64,000 nucleotides of DNA from Lumbricus rubellus (lineage: Eukaryota > Annelida > Clitellata > Crassiclitellata > Lumbricidae): NCBI GenBank assembly GCA_945859605.1, contig OX243825.1, forward strand, positions 20,081,581 to 20,145,580, read 5' to 3'. Under the pieces are notes generated by a model. The model worked only from the letters and a program-made list of their open reading frames with translations. It was not told the DNA's origin and ran no database searches. The position numbers and the translations under genes are program-made. Shown here in pieces: positions 42,467 through 56,100 of this stretch. How positions within the stretch are numbered: the stretch's first letter is position 1; every line of letters starts with the position of its first letter.

Positions 42467-43300
42467 TTAGATGTTTGATTAGCGTTACTCAGACTTTTGC
42501 TGAGGGACCATGGGCGCCCGCATCCCCCCTTGCCCCTCCCTGGAAAAATTTAAACCTTTTTTCTCACTACTACTTTTGGGGTTTATAACAAATTTCTTCA
42601 TATTAGAGAATTAAAAAAGCCTACTTTTAACTAATACTTTTCGATTTTTAAGCAAATTTTGTTGCAAAAGGAAGCAATTCATATTAGAAATTTTAAAAAG
42701 TGAAACTGAAAAATTACACCAAGAAACCTCTGTGAAAAATACCCATGCATGTTCTTAACTCCCCGCTTTGCATTTTTTGTCCTCCTGAATTTTTTTTACC
42801 GTTGACCATCGTGTTTTGCCCCCTCCTGCAAAAATTTATGCGCGCGCCCATGTGAGGGACAGACTGCATGTGTCGTTACTCGTAAACTTCGAGAGGTTGA
42901 AAAGAACGAAAAGAACCAGGTCCCGTTATTAAATAAATCAAAGACGGTGATTAACGTCTTCATGATAGTTATTTTTGGAAGCTGTTTTCATTCGTTAAAA
43001 TCAGATGGGATTTTATGTAAATGATAAATGGCTTCGGAAGAGATACTGAATTCTAATATTGTGACGTAATCAAACTAGACTGTATGTGACACCCTTTTGT
43101 AGGACTATGCTAAAAGCAGCACGTGTGTGAAACTTAGAAATCTTATTGAAAAAAACCTTTATTATACCATTACATAATTAGTTTGCTCTCCTGGACTGGT
43201 AGGAATCCTGTACCTGCTCAGATTTGCTACCTCTAGTCTTCATTTACAAGCACTGCACATAGAATACCTGTCCTGGAGATTAAAATAAAATATTCTGAAA
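42467..43300 (+). other. cabin1 3' UTR region with two AATAAA signals
   Basis: After the TAG, AATAAA occurs at 42933-42938 and 43284-43289. A 344-bp hAT-type element lies inside the probable UTR at 42509-42852. Confidence 0.5.
42509..42852. mobile_element. hAT-type MITE family C (344 bp) in cabin1 3' UTR
   Basis: Ends CATGGGCGCCCGCAT and ATGCGCGCGCCCATG. Perfect 8-bp duplication tgagggac at 42501-42508 and 42853-42860. It starts 42 bp after the cabin1 stop codon. Confidence 0.92.
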
Positions 43301-43400
43301 TTCTCTGGTTGTGTATCGGCTTACCCCCGCATGATCAGTATCTGAATTTTGTTGTTCATGGTATGAAATTGAGGGTGCAGAGAACAACTGTTCAGTTAAT

Positions 43401-43550
43401 TTTATTTCAATTCCATTTTTCATAAAAACTCAAATTTTTTCTAATCAGTGGAAATGTGTAATATGCAAAGTAACTTAAAATGTCTAATATACAAAGTAAC
43501 TTCAACTTCCAGTGCAATCGTTTGGTCTAAAGTTAAATTTCTATTTTATT
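43401..43550 (-). terminator. candidate poly(A) signals of the minus-strand gene
   Basis: Minus-strand AATAAA at 43550-43545 and 43406-43401, the first such hexamers beyond the stop at 44026. Actual cleavage site unknown. Confidence 0.35.
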
Positions 43551-44025
43551 ATAAGCAAGTAGGTTAAATAGTATACCAAATGAGAGTCAATTAAAAAAAA
43601 TCTATTCATGCAGGCATAAACGTATGAAAAAATAATGCAGTGTGTTAAAGATTGTAGTGATTTTGCAAGTGAAAAAGCATGTACTGACAAATTTTACGGT
43701 AATTGTTCTGGTGTGTTTACATTCTTATATTTAATCGAGTAAGCTAGTAGAGCTGCACAAGTTTATACATAATAACTTGATCACATGCGATAGTTATCAG
43801 AGTCTTTGCTATTAACACTAGAATGCAAAAATACTAATCTATATGAAATTTTTTTATCTATTCGATACTAATCTATAAGAAATTTGTTATCTAATCAATA
43901 TGAAATTTTGTATCTAATCTATATGAAATTTTGTATCTACTCGAAACCTTAAGATCACTTTAAGGTAAAAGATCTGTGCAAAAATTTAAATGCACTACAT
44001 CACAAATTCATTTGATAACAGCTGC

Positions 44026-44166
44026 CTAAAGAAAAAAGTTCTCGTAGCTCGTTGGCGTAGACGTCACGATTCCATCCGACTGATAAACTGAAGTTGACGT
44101 CTGCTGATCTGCTATTGGATGTTCATCGGAAGTTGCGGCGTTACAATCTTGTGGATTATCGGTTGC
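44026..44166 (-). CDS. DUF4795-like gene terminal exon 14 (residues 835-880)
   Basis: Acceptor 'ttatgtag', 141 nt to TAG. Ser/Thr/Gln-rich tail ending SYENFFL. The nearest minus-strand AATAAA signals lie at 43545-43550 and 43401-43406. Confidence 0.62.
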   Translation of the reverse strand, partial: ATDNPQDCNAATSDEHPIADQQTSTSVYQSDGIVTSTPTSYENFFL

Positions 44167-47100
44167 CTACATAAAGTAAATGCGTGTGTGTATGTCAAAA
44201 AATATTACGTAAGTAAGTAAGTATATTCTTTAATATAACCAGCTGCAAACCGCACTCTGGTGAACAAGTATCGCATATAAAAAAGATATATAAAAATTCA
44301 CATAAGACATCAAAAACTATCAAGACTAAGCAGAGTAATTAGTATGTAAACAGCATTCTAGTTACGAATGTTTTCCTTATCTGATTTAATTCATCTATTC
44401 CAAATTTCACAAGATATAACAAGACTCCAACTCATAGTACAGTGACGATGTAGAGATTGGCTGCTTTGCAACTTATTAATTCTCTGCGAATACTTTATTA
44501 TTTATTTTGCTTTATTTGTGGTGCAAAGGAAGACATGGAATCATGAGTGAAATTACTATTGCATGATTATAATTATCAATGATTACTGAAGAATATTAAG
44601 TTTAATAACAGATGACAGATCAGCAAAGTAATGAGAAAATCATCACCTGTATCCATGTATCAATTTATTAAAAGCTCGGAAGATAATCGCAAAGTAACTT
44701 ACCAGTAGCTTCTGACATTTCAGCTGTTTCCCATGTGATAAGTTCTTGCGTGGATGGAGTGGCGTCTGGGAATCTCGAGCTTTTCTGCACAAATTTACAC
44801 AAGTTCTTTACAAAACATGAAAGATTACTAGCCGGCTTGCTAAGAGATCCATTTTGCAGTCGCCATTTGCAAACTCAAACCATGTTTAATTCATAACTAC
44901 TTACTGATCCTGTATCCAGCATTTGTATCTCTATTTTATCGTTAATGGCAAGTGTATCGAGAATATTCTGCTTTTGGGCACTACAATTGTGCTCAGGGGC
45001 TTGAAATTGATCATCATTATGTTCATATTTAAAGAAATTTTTACTTTTTGTATTTATGATGTGTACACGCATACACGTAAATTTATTATTAAGTTAGATA
45101 GATGTGCCATTTGTAATTAAAAAAAGCGCACATAATGTACGGCTTGCATTATACAAAGAGTTAATATTGGTGACAAGGTTATGCAGAATTGGAGATTAGA
45201 GGTTAGATAGTTAGTCGTTAACTTCAAGATCTGATATGGCTGCAGAGGCATATTCAAATATTCAAGTAAAAGGCAAACAAGAGAGCAGGTCACATTGTGG
45301 TCTGTGACATTTCATTGGTGAGAGCAGAGACTTTATGAGACATTTAAGTCTATTTACGAAATTACGACATTGGATAAAATTGACCCATTGCTGCAATTGG
45401 TCTCATATTGGTCCACCATTGATTACATGCATGTAACTTGACGTATAAGGCAATGGTGGTAGCGGCTAATTTTAATTATTCTAATGAGACAATTGACAAA
45501 CAAATACTTTGTTAAGTTGGTATTGGCTTTTGGCTTTGTGGAGGAAAAGTCACTTGATTTGTTTCCGACCTAAACATAAATATACACAAACAAATACCGG
45601 TATATTTATGTTAAAAAGTAACATATTAGCAATTTCTTATTTATTCATGCCAGTAGTATGTTGAAAGTCAAACAAAATCGCAAACTGGACTTGACAATTT
45701 TCCATTATATTTACCGTACAAAGCTGTACATACATGTGGCTGTACATAATTATATGAAGATATATTTAAGTATACCGGTAATGCTATTAGAGCAAAAGGA
45801 GCAACTTGTGTTGTAGGACTCCATTAAATGAAACAAAATGTGGGCAAAAAAACTAACTTTGTAATACTTCTATTATCAGTAGTCGTTGGACCTAGGTATT
45901 GAACCCCATATGAAATCTTGTCCAGATGCTGAAAAGGTATTCTGAAATATTGACAGCACCATTAAATATTGTGGCTGGAAATCTACAGACATGAATTGTC
46001 TGGTATTAGACCAGTCAATTTGGCTCATGGCTATTAATCTGAGGTTTAGAAAACGACAATGTCACATGCCACTAAGCTGTCATTGTGTGCTAACACAATG
46101 TGATTTTCTGTTTATACAAGGCATACACTGGATTGGACACATCATGAGGAGTGACACCATAGTACGGGATATCATCGAAGGAAGAATGGAGGGGAAAAAG
46201 ACAAGAGGAAGACCAAGAACAATGCTACTGGACTGGATGATGACAAAGGACGGTTACAGAGGGCTAAAGATGGATGCACAGAACAGATATGCGTGGCGTC
46301 ATTGGACATATGAACCTGCCTGACGGCAGAGAACCAAAGAAGAAGAAGACAAGGCATTACTAAAAATTACGATTCTAAAACAGTTTCTATGAAATTCACT
46401 ACTCACTGCAATTGCTGATGTTGTTTGCGTCAAGTTAAAAGCGTCCACAAACTCGACACCTTTTCTGAAAGTTGCAAGTGCTACAGATTAACATCGTGTA
46501 TCAGCAAAATTCACATTGCCAATAATTTCTGGCATTTTGTATTTATAAGTTTGAAATGCAGCATGGTCTACAGCAATGCTGTTTATATAATTACGATAGA
46601 TCTTATATATTTATGATAAGATCTTACATGACACTGAGCAGCAGAAATCTTGAACAAGAGAAAGCAATTGTGAGGTTAAATTTTCCAATTTAATCTGGTA
46701 TACCGGGGTACTTTAGTTTACCTGAGTGAAAGATAGGCATTTCATCAAACAGGTACCCAATACAGATTGTGTTTTCACTTTGTATAACTGTTCAATTTAG
46801 GGTAGGTCCATGCTTTGTACCATTTGTAGTCTAGGGGCAGGGAGTATTATCAGAACGGCATATTGAAATGATTTTGGGTGCTCCTAGATTAGACTGGCAA
46901 CGACTAGTTATGCAACGACTAGTTATGTAATGTATGTATGGCCATTTACAAAGCGCCTTAGAATAGCCTCACAAAGGCGCTAAAACCATTACCGTACATT
47001 GTTATCACAAGTCACAAACTTGTGAGTCTGCAATAGGGAATAGCCAAGTAGACTTTTCGGAGTACCAAATCCAAGGAGTACATAGACGTACTATTTGCCA

Positions 47101-50100
47101 GATCTGGGTACGAACCGATTTGTTTGTTGCATATGAGAAGCTTCACATTTTATGTAGGTAATAAGAATTTATTGAAATAAAAAAAATTGCCTGTCATAAC
47201 TATTACATTAGTCACTCATTTTGGAAATAAATCAATGAAATCGACTTGACTTCCAATTTAGACTTTTAAACTGTGATTTTCTGACAAATTACAATTGAAA
47301 CAAAGTTTAACAAACAAATAATTAATTAAAAAATTATAAATTTTACAACTGTTTGTCTGTAAGTATCTGCCATGGTCAAAAGAGCTGACAAAATGTTTAT
47401 TCAGCCGAGGCAATTTGTCTAAGGTAACTTACAGCTGCTCCGTAATCTGCAAAAGCTTTTATTACAAAGGCTTTTCTAAAATAAAGGACAATGGCTAAGT
47501 GCCATCTTTGCCAGAACAGATAAAAGCGTGCATGCTGTTTAAACAGTAAAAATAGTTAGGTGCATGAAGTTCATCTTTGGATGTGAATAGTTTCATTACA
47601 CAAAAAATTTGCCAATTTACCCTTTCTCAATCACTGTTGTTACAAACACCATCAGCAGTGGTGGCGTTATTTCCTTGGAGCTGGAAGGTTTGAGGTTCGA
47701 ATCCACCTCGCCACATAAGGACCTTGGGCAAGTTCTTCACTCACAATTGCTCAGCGCTTCGGCGTGAAACTCCGATGCAGTGTCCACTCTGCATTCGGGA
47801 GCGCCTCAGAGAAGAAGCTTGAAGGGGTGCTATAACAAGTGCACATACAAACAGACAAACAAACAAAAGCTCCTTACCCATAATTTTGGTGGACTAGGCT
47901 AGAAGATGGTGGGAGTGGCATATGCATGGGTCCACCACTGTTACGAGACAACCGCTTGTAGATGTCTGGCAAATTTGCTTCCTTCTCGTACAGCGTGCTT
48001 CAAAAATCAACGTTAAAAAATCAAGAGCAATTGTTTTCATTCAGCAATGAAAACAGATGAATTCATTAAACAGTTACCACTTTAACAATTAACAGCTAAC
48101 TAGGAAGAGTTCCCGTAACTATTTTATTACTACAGTGTATTAATTCTGAAACTTACATAGAGTCACCACCTACTACATTGGGCCCTCCTTGTGGAATTCT
48201 CTTCCCTCCACTCTGCGTGGGACTCTACTTTCTAGATAATTATCTACATCTCTCTCTCTCTTCTTAAAACCTATTTTTTCTCTAGAGGTTATCGCACTGG
48301 GAGCGCTACTGAATGGCCTCGGCTGTGAACGGCGCTATATAAATTACTAATTACATTGCATTACTAACAAGTATCAGCCAAAAGTGGCAATCAACCATAT
48401 GCAAAACGTTAACTGAGCAGCCGTAGAATGAAGCCATATTAAGTCATGGTTCATTATAATACATTACAATAATGAGCAGCTTTCATAATTATAAAACTCC
48501 GAGCTTCTAAAGTACCACTCAAAAGTCAAGCACAAGGCACTAGCGTATTCATGATCGCTGCATTGAGTGAGAGGGGTTGTCCAAAGGGTAAGTGCAAAAA
48601 AGGTTCAAGTCAAGAATCTGAAGGTGGAGGATCAGTTGAGCTGGGATCAGCCACCAACCATATGTAACTGAAACAAAACAGTTCTTTGAGACCTTAAACT
48701 ACGGTGATATTATCTTGGAAAGTATTGTATCGTCAACTGATTATCCATATAACTAGGACAAGGAAAGTCCATGTAAAGTTTCCAGTTTGGGGTATCTAAC
48801 CTGCATTTGTACGACTTTGCCGTTTTCACCTCTGGCAAGTCGTTCCAGCACTGCATGAAATACGCTCTGAAGTCGCGCATTCGAAGCCGTGCCATGTGGC
48901 GCTCAAGAATGGCACGCTGGAAGTTCGTCAGCTGTCTGGGAAGCAGGCAGCTTAAAAACATTAACAGAAAATAATCATTAATATTATTTATAAATAATAT
49001 TTCATTATTACTAATAACTACGGTAGGCTAGATTAAGTTGACTTGCAAAATTGAAACATGAACTCCTTGTCAATGGCTTTGTCTCTTTTCTGTCTGGGAA
49101 GCAGGCAGCTGAAAAACATTAACAGAAAATAATCAATAATCTTTTACCCGTTTGCCCCGAGAATATCCGCTGAAAACGGGCTTAAAATTTAAAAATGAAC
49201 GGGTAAAGGGTTAATATTATTTATAAACAATATTTCATTATTACTAATAACTTGTCTAGAATAAGTTGACTTGCAAAATTGAAACATGAACTTCTTGTCA
49301 ATGGCTTTGACTTTTCTCTGTACGCACTTAAAGACGATACTCTCTGATTGTGGTTTCAATTCGACAGGTCACTAGCGACTCTGACAAAGTTCCTCTTAAA
49401 GTGGGCTATATAAATTTGTTTTTACCATTGCAAAATTACAACTACTTCATCAATGCTGATGATGACATTTTTCTTCGAAATGAAAAGACTCAAATGTCTT
49501 AATAATTTTCATTGTCCAGCAACTCATTTTGTGTGCTATTTAACAATTGACACCAGGGCCATTGCACCACCTCATTATGGTCATGGCACCACTTAATTAC
49601 AGCCATTGCACCACCTCATTACAGTCATTGCACCACCTATAGTGCTAATCGTGTGTCTGCCAATAGGTAACCCAGGTGTCAGTCATTAAAATGCAAACTG
49701 AGTGGCTTTGACTCCGATCACCAAGTTATCCTTTTAGCATTCAACAAAGACCCCTACAGTTTAAACGAAGAACTTTGTAATGTAACTAACCTTTTCTGCC
49801 TGTTGCGTACATTTTCCATCTCATAGGTGGTGTAAGGGTGGGCTGAAAGGGAAGACTGAAATCCAGCCTGCGCTGGACACGAGTCCGAAGGTGGTCTGCA
49901 AGCACAAATATACAGGGTGGCTAAAAAAATACCCCACCGGTGGGGTATTTTTTTTAGCCACCCTATATAAACCCATAAAATAAAAAGTTGGAAATGTGCA
50001 TGATAAATAAATAAATAAAACAACTACAACATAGTAAATTAAATAAATATAAAATTTGAATCTTTAAGCCCATGCTGGTGAGAATAAGTAATTCATTTCG

Positions 50101-53100
50101 TTCATAATTAGAAATTAACATATCACACTAAAGTAAAAATTCAGGATCACTTTGGTTACCATTTAATGGTCATTGACCACCAAAACAGTCTGCTCAGTGT
50201 GTTTGCTTGCTCATGCTCATTCGGGACATCGCGTTCGGTGTGGCCTTGACTCAGAGCCGAGCATTTGCTGTGACAGGTTCCTACACATGGAATGGCCTTC
50301 CCCTTTTCTACGAGCTAAGCTCATGTCTGGGTTCTTCCACGCATGCTCTTGCTCTCTCTAAAGACTTTTTTCCCAGGGCTTTTGTGCTGGAGCACCTTTG
50401 CTTAGTCCATGCTATTGCTGTGAGAGGCGCTATATAAATTTTTAGATATGATACGATTGCTGCAATGTTGCCTTTGCTGTCGCCAGCGCCTATCCAGAAA
50501 ATCAAGAGTTTTCAAGACTCTATTTTTTTAAACAATTGAAGCTGCACTTGCTCTCGAGCTCATTGCATTTACTCTGACAGTTGACAATTTGTAGCATAAT
50601 AATAATAATAAGACAATTTATATAGCGCCGTAGCTCAGCCGAGGCCGAAGGAAAGGGCGCTGTACACTGGATCACATGTTACTGTCAATTGTATGATTGT
50701 TTAAACAAATAAGTCTTGAGTCTGGATTTGAATCCCTCTAGAGATGGTGCATGCTTCACATGGTCAGGAAGACTGTTCCATGCAGTTGGTCCCAACACAG
50801 AGAAGGAGCATTCTCCAAACCTTGTAGTTGACCGTGGGACATGCAGCAGGAGTCTCGCATGCTACAGACGATGCCATGGGCGTCCACAGCGGGGCGCAAG
50901 GGGGCGCAAGTGCGCCCCCTGGATTTTTCGCATAGTTGCACATAAATTTAGATTATTTGGTTGTGATTGTTACAGCGAGATTTTCAATGTGATTATCGAT
51001 TCGCTCTACAAGTTGGTAACATGGACCTTCAAACTGTCACCCATTAAATTTAGACCATGTGATAATTATTAAAAGTTTGCGCCCCCCTAGACAAATTCCT
51101 GCGGACGCCCATGGACGATGCTATAGTAATTGTCTTGAGTTACAATTACAATTACAATTACAAGTTTGCCCAGCAGCTTGACATGACATGTGTAAGTTTA
51201 ACTCACTCTAAGGAGGTGACAAGTAGTTTCCTGTCACACGAAAGGCACTGGTACTTGAGCTTCCTGCGCATTCCAGCGCCACTGTCCCCGAAATCATCGA
51301 TGACGTCGTGAAGCTGACTGACGTCGTCATTCAACTTGTGAAGGTGGCATTGGACGTCCTTTCGTACGCTGACCATCTCCACATGAACCATTTTCATCGA
51401 CTCAGCAAGCTTATCGGTTACACCTCCAAGAAACTCATTCCACACTACCTCCTATGAAGAACAACAACTGAAAGCAGTAAAGCAGCTACATAGCATAGAC
51501 TTTGTTAATTCGAGAAAAGTTGAACACTACATAGTAAATACTACATGGTACTCGGTAAATACGAGACCAATTGAACACTACATAGTAAATACTACAGAGT
51601 ACTCTGTAAATACGAGACCAATTGAACACTACATAGTAAATACTACAGAGTACTCTGTAAATACGACACCAATTGAACACTACATAGTAAACACTACAGA
51701 GTACTCTGTAAATACTACGAGTCCAATTGAACACTACATAGCATAGACTGTAAATACGAGATCAATTATTGAACACTACATAGCATAGACTTTGTTAATT
51801 CGAGAAAAGTTCAACGCTACATAGTAAATACTACATAGTACTCTGTAAATACGAGACCAGGTGACACTACACAGCAAAAACAGATGCTTGCATAGCACTG
51901 TATACGTACATGTGGGTACCATGGTTTATCACATGAAAATTCAATGCGCAATAAGGTATCTATGGTAATAAATTTCCATCTACGTACTTCCGCTTGCATC
52001 TTGCCCTCGAGATCAGTAATCGCAGCTGCGAGTTGAGTAAACTTCACACCAGTATCTGAAAGATTGGACAGCATCTCTTCTTGCGAGTCCTACAAATTAA
52101 ACACAATATAATACAAGATACTGATTGAAGCAAAGCCCCTATGAAGCCCCGTAACATCACAAAGAAGCACTCGGCACAGAGACAGACAGAAAACAGATCT
52201 ATACATCTGAATCACAGTAAACAGTTGACCTGTATGCGTAACAAAAACTCTTCTGAAGCAGATGTACACACATACAACACGTGACATACACATACACACA
52301 TGTGAGACGCGGTGGTGTAGTGGTGGCGTCATTGCCTTGGAGTCGGAAGGTTCGAGGTTCGAATCCACCTCGCCGTTTAAGGACCTTGGGCAAGTCCTTC
52401 ACTCACAATTGCTCAGCGCTTCGGCGTGAAACTCCGATGCAGTGTCCGCTCTGCATTCGGAAGCGCCTCTGAGTAGAGAGAGCTTGAAGGGGTGCTATAA
52501 CAAGTGCACATACAAACAAACACATATTAGTTACATACATACATGCATACATGCATTCATGCATACACACATACATACGTACAATCGTACATACACATTA
52601 TTACTTTTCACAACTCAATTAACTGGCTTAAAATAATGCTTAAAATAATGCTTAAATGACTATCGTGATGTACATACCTCACATTGCTGTACTTTTTCCG
52701 TGAGCGCCTTTGCCTCTAGTCCCAAATTAGTGACAGTCACGATATCTGTCTGGAGTTGCTCAATCGACCGCTGCATCAGTCTCAAACAGGAGTTCTCCTA
52801 GAAACCGTTTAATTAAAAAAAAATAAAATCCTTTTTGAAGTCCACATTTAGGCTTAGGTCATCAGCATCAGATTCAGAGAAGGTGCATTATTATAATTAT
52901 TCCTAACTTAATATGAATATACACAATACACATCATACCGTAAATTGCTAATATCATTATTATAATTTTTTACTGATATTAAATAGTTTAGTTAGATGAA
53001 GTAATCACATTCAATTATTCAATGTTCAATAACACTGATAAACAAATCCTTGAGAAATATGTAGCTGCTTTTAGCACAGTGGTTCCCAACCCATGGCCCG

Positions 53101-56100
53101 TGGGCCAAAAGTGGCCTGCCAGGCCTAAAAAAATGGCCCCTCGTCTCTTCAAAAATTAACAAAAATATATGATAAAAATACAATTTTAACAAGATAGAAC
53201 ACATAATAATTTTCTATTACAAATTATTTTATTTTGAAATCTTTAAATAACATGAAACATTCTATGTTGAATCAATACTAACAATTATAATATTATAAGC
53301 TCTTAGTTAATTAAATTTTAGCCTTGTGGCCCCTAATGTCCTTCAACTAAGAAAAAGTGGCCCTCGTATCCTCTAACTTAGAAAAAGTGGCCCTTACGTA
53401 AAAAAAATTGGGAACCACTGTTGTAGCATGTCACAGGAATCAAATCTATCAGCCAGTGTAAGAATTGTGGAAAAATAACTGGAGGCTGGACCATTATCCA
53501 CTTGGAATCGGGGTGTGAAAAACAGACTTTAACATGGGGCTCTAAGAAAGACTGGGGAGTGAAACCCCCAACCCCCCGGCAATTCTCACCCTGCTATCAG
53601 CCACCGACCACACAAAAATTGAATTCATCTTGACGTTCGACTTTACCTGGGCTTCGTCGCACGACACCGTGGCCCGCAACTTGGACACATGCTGTGCAAC
53701 ATCGCGCAACTTTGCCTCAAGCTCGTTCAACTTGATTCTGTCTTGTTTCATCTGCACCTTCAATTTCCGGCCGAGCTGACCGAATTTGGCGTTAAGTTCA
53801 GCATCGTCACTCGAAGTCTTCTTTCCCGATGCTGTTGATGGTGACAGCCGATTTGATGCTTTGGGCTTCCCAGCATCGCGGCCCAACGATGAACTGGTCG
53901 CATCTGGTTTCCCATCGTCGGAACTCCTTGATGACGAAGCTCGCACGTCTGCCGGAGACGTTGTCGGAGACAAAGCCCTGTCTGACAGATTTTTCGGGCT
54001 GTGCGAAAGCTCGATGTCAGAAGCCGAGAGCTTCAACTCGAACCCCTCAAGTTTTAACATTTCACGCAATTCCACTACGGCCTCCTCCAGAGCCAGCAGG
54101 CGCTTTTCGACAGAAGCACCGGAGAAGCTCAAATGTTCGTGGATTTTGCTAATGTTTTCGTCGTTTTCGAAAACCAACTGTCGAACATTTCCAGCCAGAT
54201 TGTGCATGTCGTTGCCTTCATCAGCTGTGTCCAATTCTGAATGGAAACTCTAAGAGATTTAAAACAGAGCAAAGTTCTGTCACTACAAACGTAGATAAGT
54301 AGAACATCTTAAAGAATTTTTTTAAAGAAATGGCAAAAGATGGTCAAACTGATCTTAATAATTTATCGTGAAATAATTAAAAATGGGCATTTGATGCCAT
54401 TTTAGAGGTCGGCTAGACGGACAGGCAGACGGACAAATGGACATAAAGATAGTTACTAGGACACATAGACTAAGGACAGAAGAATAGACAGGCCCTCAAC
54501 AGACTCAACAACACTGTGAAAGTTCTGTCTAAGACAGAAAGATGAACAAAAGGTTGGAGAACATAAAGAACAGACACACAGATAAGCATGACATTTGATT
54601 ATAAAATTATTATGCCCAAATATTTTATGTCATTCTCCAGGTTACAACCTACTGAATTTCTTATAGAAACCCTGCTATGTTATTTGTAATGTAAATGTCA
54701 TGTGAATAGTTGCACCGCTGACAGCCGAGGCCATTCAGTAGCGCTCCCAGTGAGATAACCCTCTTCTTCTTCAGTCTTCTGCTGTTGAGCAGGTTTGTGA
54801 CATGGACGACCTCGTGATCCTCTCCGACCGCAGCCATCCCACTCTGTCCTGCACCTTCCTCTTGGTGGCACCATATGCATCTCCGTTATCGAGATCACTC
54901 AGCATATTTAATCTTCTATGAGATAACCCATAGAGAAAAAATAGGTCTTAAGAAGAGAGAGAGAGAGATGTAGATAGTGATCTTGAAAGTAGAGTCCCAC
55001 GCGGAGTGGAGGGAAGAGAATTCCACAAAGAGGGCCCAATGATGGTAAAGGATCGAGTTTGAGCAATAGTGGTCCTTGCTCGTGGGACAAACAATAATAA
55101 TTTTTAAAAAAATATAGATATAATTTATTAAATTCTTAGATCAGGTGCGGACATTAATTGCTATTTAAGATGCATGCACATCAGAGAGCGGTCTGATAGC
55201 TGTTATAATAAATAATATACTTAGTTACTTACATTTAAATAACATCAGCAGAGCCGGAAGATATAGAAATGAAATTATGTACACTGTGTACCATAGTAAG
55301 AACATTTTTTCCCCAATACTCCAGTGCACATTTCCAACTAAAAATAAAGGCTAAACTGATAATGACATTTACGACAGTTATAACTTACGGGAGCGAGCTT
55401 CCTTTGTTTCAAGATATTGTTAATTTCCCCAGAAGCAGCTTTGATTGTTGACACCAGGTTACCGACAGCTGAAAGTTAACATGAACATTTGCACTTATGG
55501 AATTCCTTCACTGCAATAATTCACAAGGAAGCACTAGCGAAAAAAACTAACGTCGCTAAATTAATTGCAAGTAGTTTCAAACTGCTTTAAAACATTCCAA
55601 ATCAAATTTGAGAGCTACTTACAAGGTACCAGATGTTCTGTCATGCTATGCAAATGCATACACTACATAATATACACAGTTAAATACTCATATACAGGTA
55701 CATGCATACAAAGAACATCTTAAAAGTATTCAAACAGACAACTATGTCAATAGTTTTGTTACTAAATAAGAACTTCACAACAGTTTGCATGCATGTACGA
55801 ATATGGCAATTTTATAGTAAAATTTCTAGGTTGGCCAAGGACTACATAAATGGTAATATAAATTTGTAGAACTTTAACACTTACTTGGATTTAATGCATT
55901 CAGAGTAATTTCCTGTTCCTGCACTTTGTCCTATATGATGAAACAAACATAAAATAATTCTCTTTGTATTCTATGTAATATTATAAATTTTCTGCACTCA
56001 TCCTAAGATAAATTCAATAAGCAGGGACAAAGACAATTTTAGGTATATATGTTTCATTTGATCAACTATTTTTTTAAAAACTTTTGTATCTGATAGCAGT

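Noticed and set aside
51486..51734. 82-residue minus-strand open frame with [13 protein letters not shown] repeats
   Set aside because: Translation of the 51-bp minisatellite in an intron.
52305..52380. tRNA gene
   Set aside because: A- and B-boxes are present but there is no cloverleaf or anticodon arm that I can draw, and the sequence continues into a SINE body.
53786..54253. 155-residue plus-strand open frame
   Set aside because: Shadow of minus-strand exon 6, which has the better coding pattern and splice sites.
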